Assembly (NCBI GenBank): GCA_964354255.1
Contig: CAYGYX010000036.1
Coordinates: 1-21,988 of the forward strand
Reading direction: 5' to 3'
Source: VGBK01 sp964354255
GTDB lineage: Bacteria; Actinomycetota; Acidimicrobiia; Spongiisociales; UBA11373
DNA length: 21,988 nucleotides
Shown here: positions 19,083-21,988 of the stretch, piece after piece
Layout: each line of letters begins with the position of its first letter
Numbering within the stretch: the first letter of the stretch is position 1
The notes under the pieces: model-generated
What the model was told of the DNA's origin: nothing
The model's input: the letters and a program-made list of their open reading frames with translations, nothing else
The model's database searches: none
Made by a program: the position numbers and the translations under genes

Positions 19083-20741
19083 GTGACCGTTTCTCTCACC
19101 CGGCCCCTGGCCCTGCCGCGCTTCCGGGCCCTGTGGATCGCTTCGGTCTTCAGCAATGTGGGCGGGTTCTTCCAGTCGGTGGCCGCCTCCTGGCTGATGC
19201 TGGAGCTGACCGGGTCCCCGGTGTGGGTGTCGGCTATGGCCGCCTCGACGATGCTGCCGCTGCTGTTCCTGGCGCTCCCTTCCGGCGCTCTCGCCGACCT
19301 GGCCAACCGGCGCAACATCCTGCTGGCCACCCAGGCCACCATGCTTGCCTCGGTATTGGGGATGACCGGCTTCGCCCTCTCTGGGCTCATCACGCCGCCC
19401 CTGCTCCTCGCCTTCGGCCTCCTCCTCGGGGTGGGAGCGGCCTTCAACGCGCCGGTGTGGATGGCGATGGTCCCGGACCTGGTCCCTCGCGAGATGGTGC
19501 CCGACGCGGTGGCCCTCAACTCGGCCTCGTTCAACGCGGCCCGGGCGGTGGGGCCGGCCCTCGGTGGGCTCATCGTGGCCACCGCCGGGCCGGGGGTCGC
19601 TTTCGGCATCAACGCGACCAGCTACATCGGGGTGCTGGCGGTGATCCTGTCGTTCCCCGCCGCCGACTGGGGCCCCCAGGAGGAGTCCCCGATGGGGAAG
19701 GCCATCGCCGCCGGGGTGCGCTACGTCCGCTTCTCGCCGTCCCTGCTCTGGCTGCTCGGGGTGTCGGCCGGCTTTGCCCTCACCTCGGCGTCGGTGCTGA
19801 CGCTGCTGCCCATGGTCACCCGCGAAGGCCTGGGAGGGGGGGCGACGACGTACGGCCTGCTCCTCGGGGCGATGGGAGTGGGGGCGTTGGGCGGGGCCTT
19901 CACCAGGTCGGCGGCCGGTGCGGGGCTGGGGCGGCGCACGGTGGCAGCGTCCATGGCCCTCTACGGAGTTGGGGGGATAGGGGTCGGCCTCTCCGGCGCT
20001 CCTTGGCTCACCGGGGTGCTGATGTGCGCCGTCGGCGTGGTCTGGGTCTGGGGGCTCACCACCCTCAACGCCACCATCCAGACCCTGTCGCATTCCTGGG
20101 TGCGGGGACGGGCCTTGAGCCTGTACACCCTGGCCTTCAGCGGGGTCTGGCCCATCGGTTCGTTGCTGGCCGGCGGGGTGGCCGACGTGATCGGCTCGCC
20201 CCACGCGGTGGCGGTGCTCTCCGCCGCCGCCGTGCTCCTGGGGGTAGTGGCTCTCCGGCTGCCGATCGTGGGCATCGACGACGTGGCGGCTCCCGAGACC
20301 CCCGCGGACTACGACCTCACCCCGCACGGCGACGCTGAGGTGGCGGGCGGGCCCGTTCTGGTGCTCAACACCTGGACCATCGACGAGAGCCGCCTCGGCG
20401 ACTACCTGCAGGCTATGGCCGAGCTGCGGCGGGTGCGGCTGCGCACCGGGGCCTTCCGCTGGCGCCTCTACCGGCACTTCGAGGAGCCGCATCGCATGAC
20501 CGAGGCCTTCAGCCTGGATTCGTGGGAAGAGCACGTGCGCCAGCACCACCGGATCGACGCGGCCGATGTGGAGATCATCCGCTGGGCGCGGTCCTTCGAC
20601 GTGAGCGACGGCCCGCGCGCTCGCCATCTGGTGGGCTTCGAGGTGGTCGACCCGCGGCATCGGCCCGATTGGGACGAGCTGGTGGTGCACCACCGTCTCG
20701 TCCACGAGGAGGACGGGTCGATCCCGCTGGAGGAGGGGTAG
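19083..20741 (+). CDS. MFS_3-family exporter with C-terminal cytoplasmic domain
   Basis: The 552-residue protein starts with RPLALPRFRALWIASVFSNV, typical of MFS_3/EntS-like exporters. It has about 11-12 membrane helices up to about residue 400. The MFS loop motif after helix 2 reads GALADLANRRNILL. From about 420 a soluble domain follows, VLVLNTWTIDESRLGDYLQA to the end, with an ABM-like (dimeric alpha-beta barrel) pattern; this extension is usual for the DUF894/MFS_3 group and is not a new fusion. The substrate is unknown; relatives export siderophores or drugs. GTG start, leaderless context, divergent from the sigma factor operon. Whether it belongs to that sigma regulon cannot be judged here. 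Confidence 0.88.
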   Translation: MTVSLTRPLALPRFRALWIASVFSNVGGFFQSVAASWLMLELTGSPVWVSAMAASTMLPLLFLALPSGALADLANRRNILLATQATMLASVLGMTGFALSGLITPPLLLAFGLLLGVGAAFNAPVWMAMVPDLVPREMVPDAVALNSASFNAARAVGPALGGLIVATAGPGVAFGINATSYIGVLAVILSFPAADWGPQEESPMGKAIAAGVRYVRFSPSLLWLLGVSAGFALTSASVLTLLPMVTREGLGGGATTYGLLLGAMGVGALGGAFTRSAAGAGLGRRTVAASMALYGVGGIGVGLSGAPWLTGVLMCAVGVVWVWGLTTLNATIQTLSHSWVRGRALSLYTLAFSGVWPIGSLLAGGVADVIGSPHAVAVLSAAAVLLGVVALRLPIVGIDDVAAPETPADYDLTPHGDAEVAGGPVLVLNTWTIDESRLGDYLQAMAELRRVRLRTGAFRWRLYRHFEEPHRMTEAFSLDSWEEHVRQHHRIDAADVEIIRWARSFDVSDGPRARHLVGFEVVDPRHRPDWDELVVHHRLVHEEDGSIPLEEG

Positions 20742-20786
20742 CGCGACGCGGCCGGTGGCCTTGTGCGGAGCATGCCCTCTCCGCTC

Positions 20787-20802
20787 GAGCCCTGACGGGC
20801 TC
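20787..20802 (+). terminator. Hairpin after the MFS gene
   Basis: GAGCCC (20787-20792) and GGGCTC (20797-20802) form a 6-bp stem with loop TGAC, 45 bases after the MFS stop. Only TCTC follows, so this is a weak terminator candidate. Confidence 0.4.
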
Positions 20803-20805
20803 TCG

Positions 20806-20956
20806 CGCCTCCCCCGCCCTCGCGAGGGAGGCGATGAAACCCCTCTGCGCTCCGCCTCGGCCGTGGCGCGTCTCCCCCAGGCGGGGCCGGGTTGGGAACT
20901 GCCCCCTCCGCCACCGACGGTGTCGGCCGCGCCTCCCCCGCCCCCGCGGGGGAGGC
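20806..20956 (-). repeat. Noncoding module downstream of the tRNA-Ser operon
   Basis: The module has an outer hairpin CGCCTCCC/GGGAGGCG (20806-20833), the ten-base core CCCCTCTGCG (20840-20849), and a hairpin next to the tRNA, GCCTCCCCCG/CGGGGGAGGC (20931-20956), which lies 7 bases after the tRNA-Ser(GCT) 3' end on the minus strand. The last hairpin probably terminates the tRNA transcript. The same parts in the same order occur after the SRP RNA and, partly, after tRNA-Ser(GGA). Confidence 0.55.
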
Positions 20957-20962
20957 ATCTCA

Positions 20963-21052
<90 letters not shown>

Positions 21053-21089
21053 TGATGTCGGTTCCGTCGGCCCACGTCGGGCCGCCGGG

Positions 21090-21178
21090 CGGAGGGAGTG
21101 GGATTCGAACCCACGAGGCCCCGTAAGAGACCCAGCAGTTTTCAAGACTGCCGCCTTCGTCCGCTCGGCCATCCCTCC
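21090..21178 (-). tRNA. tRNA-Ser (anticodon TGA)
   Basis: Acceptor GGAGGGA pairs with TCCCTCC, with discriminator G. Anticodon stem GCAGT/ACTGC encloses CTTGAAA, so the anticodon is TGA and reads UCA. A long variable arm is present. The 37 bases to the next tRNA suggest a common precursor. Confidence 0.95.
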
Positions 21179-21192
21179 CGGGTGCCGCCGGG

Positions 21193-21281
21193 CGGAGGGG
21201 GTGGGATTCGAACCCACGGAACCGGAAACCCGATTCAACAGTTTTCGAGACTGCCGCCTTCGGCCGCTCGGCCACCCCTCC
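21193..21281 (-). tRNA. tRNA-Ser (anticodon CGA)
   Basis: Acceptor GGAGGGG pairs with CCCCTCC, with discriminator G. Anticodon loop CTCGAAA gives anticodon CGA, reading UCG. Its D and anticodon arms closely resemble the TGA tRNA, suggesting duplication, while the variable arm differs. It is the first of the three minus-strand tRNAs, 14 bases before the TGA gene. Confidence 0.95.
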
Positions 21282-21300
21282 CGATCGCTGCGGACCGTCG

Positions 21301-21306
21301 ATTGTA
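21301..21306 (-). promoter_or_regulatory. Candidate -10 box of the tRNA-Ser operon
   Basis: Minus-strand TACAAT, one mismatch from TATAAT, lies 19 bases before the mature 5' end of tRNA-Ser(CGA) and after the tadA stop. It would drive the three minus-strand tRNA-Ser genes. Confidence 0.55.
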
Positions 21307-21330
21307 CCGGGGGTGGCTCCGGCTGCCCTC

Positions 21331-21792
21331 CTAACGACGCCGCTCGCGGAAGAAGGCCTCGAGCAGGGCGGCACCCTCGGCGGCGCGCACCCCGGCAACC
21401 AGGTCACATCGGTGGTTGAGGCGCTCGTCCTGAGGGATGTTGTAGAGGGTCCAGGCGGCACCCGCCTTCGGGTCGTCGGCGCCGTAGACGATCCGCTCCA
21501 CCCGGGCCCACACCGCGGCCGTGGCGCACATGCCGCAGGGCTCCAGGGTGACCACCAGGGTGTGCCCGTCCAGCCGTTCGCTGCCCTGGGCCCGGGCCGA
21601 CCGGGAGAGCACCAGCATCTCGGCGTGGGCGGTGGGGTCGGAGAGCAGGCGGCAGCGGTTGTGGTCGGCGGCGACCACTGCGCCCTGCGGGTCGAGGAGC
21701 ACCGCTCCCACGGGCACGTCGCCGTGTTCGAGGGCCGCCCGTGCCTCGCCCAGGGCCCGTCCCATCGCCGCGTCGAAGTGGTCTGAGGTCAT
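21331..21792 (-). CDS. tadA: tRNA adenosine(34) deaminase TadA
   Basis: The 153-residue zinc deaminase has DVPVGAVLLDPQG (25-37), DPTAHAEMLVL (52-62) with zinc ligand His56 and catalytic Glu58, and LEPCGMCATA (83-92) with zinc ligands Cys86 and Cys89. The C-terminal YGADDPKAGAAWTLYNIPQD, then ERLNHRCDLVAGV, is specific to TadA rather than to other cytidine deaminase relatives. It converts A34 to inosine in tRNA-Arg(ACG), which is not in this window. Start ATG 21792, with AGGAG at somewhat long spacing. A serine tRNA cluster surrounds it; such linkage of tadA with tRNA-Ser is common in actinobacteria. Confidence 0.93.
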   Translation of the reverse strand: MTSDHFDAAMGRALGEARAALEHGDVPVGAVLLDPQGAVVAADHNRCRLLSDPTAHAEMLVLSRSARAQGSERLDGHTLVVTLEPCGMCATAAVWARVERIVYGADDPKAGAAWTLYNIPQDERLNHRCDLVAGVRAAEGAALLEAFFRERRR

Positions 21793-21799
21793 GCCGCTC

Positions 21800-21805
21800 T
21801 ACACT
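21800..21805 (+). promoter_or_regulatory. Candidate -10 box of tRNA-Ser(GGA)
   Basis: TACACT lies 12 bases before the tRNA 5' end, inside the 25-base gap to the divergent tadA start. Any -35 element must lie inside the tadA coding sequence. Confidence 0.5.
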
Positions 21806-21817
21806 CCTGGCACTCCT

Positions 21818-21908
21818 GGAGGGATCGCATAGCCCGGTCTAGTGCGCACGCCTGGAGAGCGTGTAGGTGGTGAAAGCCGCCTCGAGGGTTCAAATCCCTC
21901 TCCCTCCG
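21818..21908 (+). tRNA. tRNA-Ser (anticodon GGA)
   Basis: Acceptor GGAGGGA (21818-21824) pairs with TCCCTCC (21901-21907), discriminator G. Anticodon stem CACGC/GCGTG encloses CTGGAGA, so the anticodon is GGA and reads UCC/UCU. The T arm is GAGGG-TTCAAAT-CCCTC. CCA is not encoded. With the three minus-strand genes it completes the serine set. Confidence 0.95.
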
Positions 21909-21952
21909 CCAAGCCGTGGGCCGCAGGCGCGGCGCAGAGGGGGCTGATCTTC

Positions 21953-21974
21953 TCTCCCGCGACAGCGGGGGAGA
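21953..21974 (+). terminator. Hairpin downstream of tRNA-Ser(GGA)
   Basis: TCTCCCGC (21953-21960) pairs with GCGGGGGAGA (21965-21974) around loop GACA, with a two-base bulge. It lies 44 bases after the tRNA. CGCAGAGGGG (21933-21942) lies between. This is the third copy of the stable-RNA downstream module, in the opposite orientation to the other two. Confidence 0.45.
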
Positions 21975-21988
21975 TGGCCCGAAGGGCC

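Noticed and set aside
20330..20741. Possible novel fusion of an exporter with an ABM-like domain
   Set aside because: A soluble C-terminal domain of this kind is normal for the MFS_3/DUF894 group.

Overview
The window is very GC-rich, densely packed bacterial DNA. The gene order fhaA-fhaB-pstP-rodA-pbpA-pknB followed by crgA, with a tRNA-Leu(CAG) just upstream of fhaA, is the classic actinobacterial cell-wall/cell-division locus (compare the Rv0011c-Rv0020c region of Mycobacterium tuberculosis). High GC, GTG/TTG starts, four-base stop/start overlaps, apparent leaderless genes and tRNAs without encoded CCA fit Actinomycetota. A long SRP RNA with an Alu domain and only one PASTA kinase suggest a deep-branching class such as Acidimicrobiia. 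That placement is inference; no 16S rRNA is present.

Layout. 1-1828: a hairpin, a Gre-type transcription factor and a thiolase. 1888-4592 (+): an arsenic operon, arsR - ArsP-type permease - small thioredoxin-like protein - acr3, with an operator-like site inside the arsR start region. It ends at a hairpin shared with the convergent crgA. 4659-12288 (-): crgA, then the operon (transcribed right to left) fhaA, fhaB, pstP, rodA, pbpA, pknB. It couples Ser/Thr phosphorylation (kinase with seven PASTA repeats, PP2C phosphatase, two FHA readers) to peptidoglycan polymerisation (RodA glycosyltransferase, PbpA transpeptidase). 12353-15890 (+): tRNA-Leu, a membrane-anchored CARDB-like protein, a DUF4446 protein, serS and a UbiE/MenG-like methyltransferase. 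15891-16315: noncoding, with a 62-bp direct repeat and GC hairpins. 16316-16588 (-): large SRP RNA. 16664-18987 (-): ECF sigma factor plus a transmembrane protein with GerMN, Gmad2 and coiled-coil domains. 19083-20741 (+): MFS exporter. 20964-21908: four tRNA-Ser genes (GCT, TGA, CGA, GGA) around tadA, which together decode all six serine codons.

Two window-wide patterns stand out. First, a -10 box of the form TACNNT lies 6-7 bases before the start codon of crgA, fhaA, serS and the MFS gene (a variant precedes arsR), implying leaderless mRNAs. The same box sits upstream of the SRP RNA and the tRNAs. Second, the SRP RNA and both tRNA-Ser transcription units are each followed downstream by CGCAGAGGGG (read in the sense of the RNA) together with GGGGGAG-type hairpins. 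This suggests a dispersed 3'-end module for stable RNAs. I found no prophage, insertion sequence or CRISPR array.
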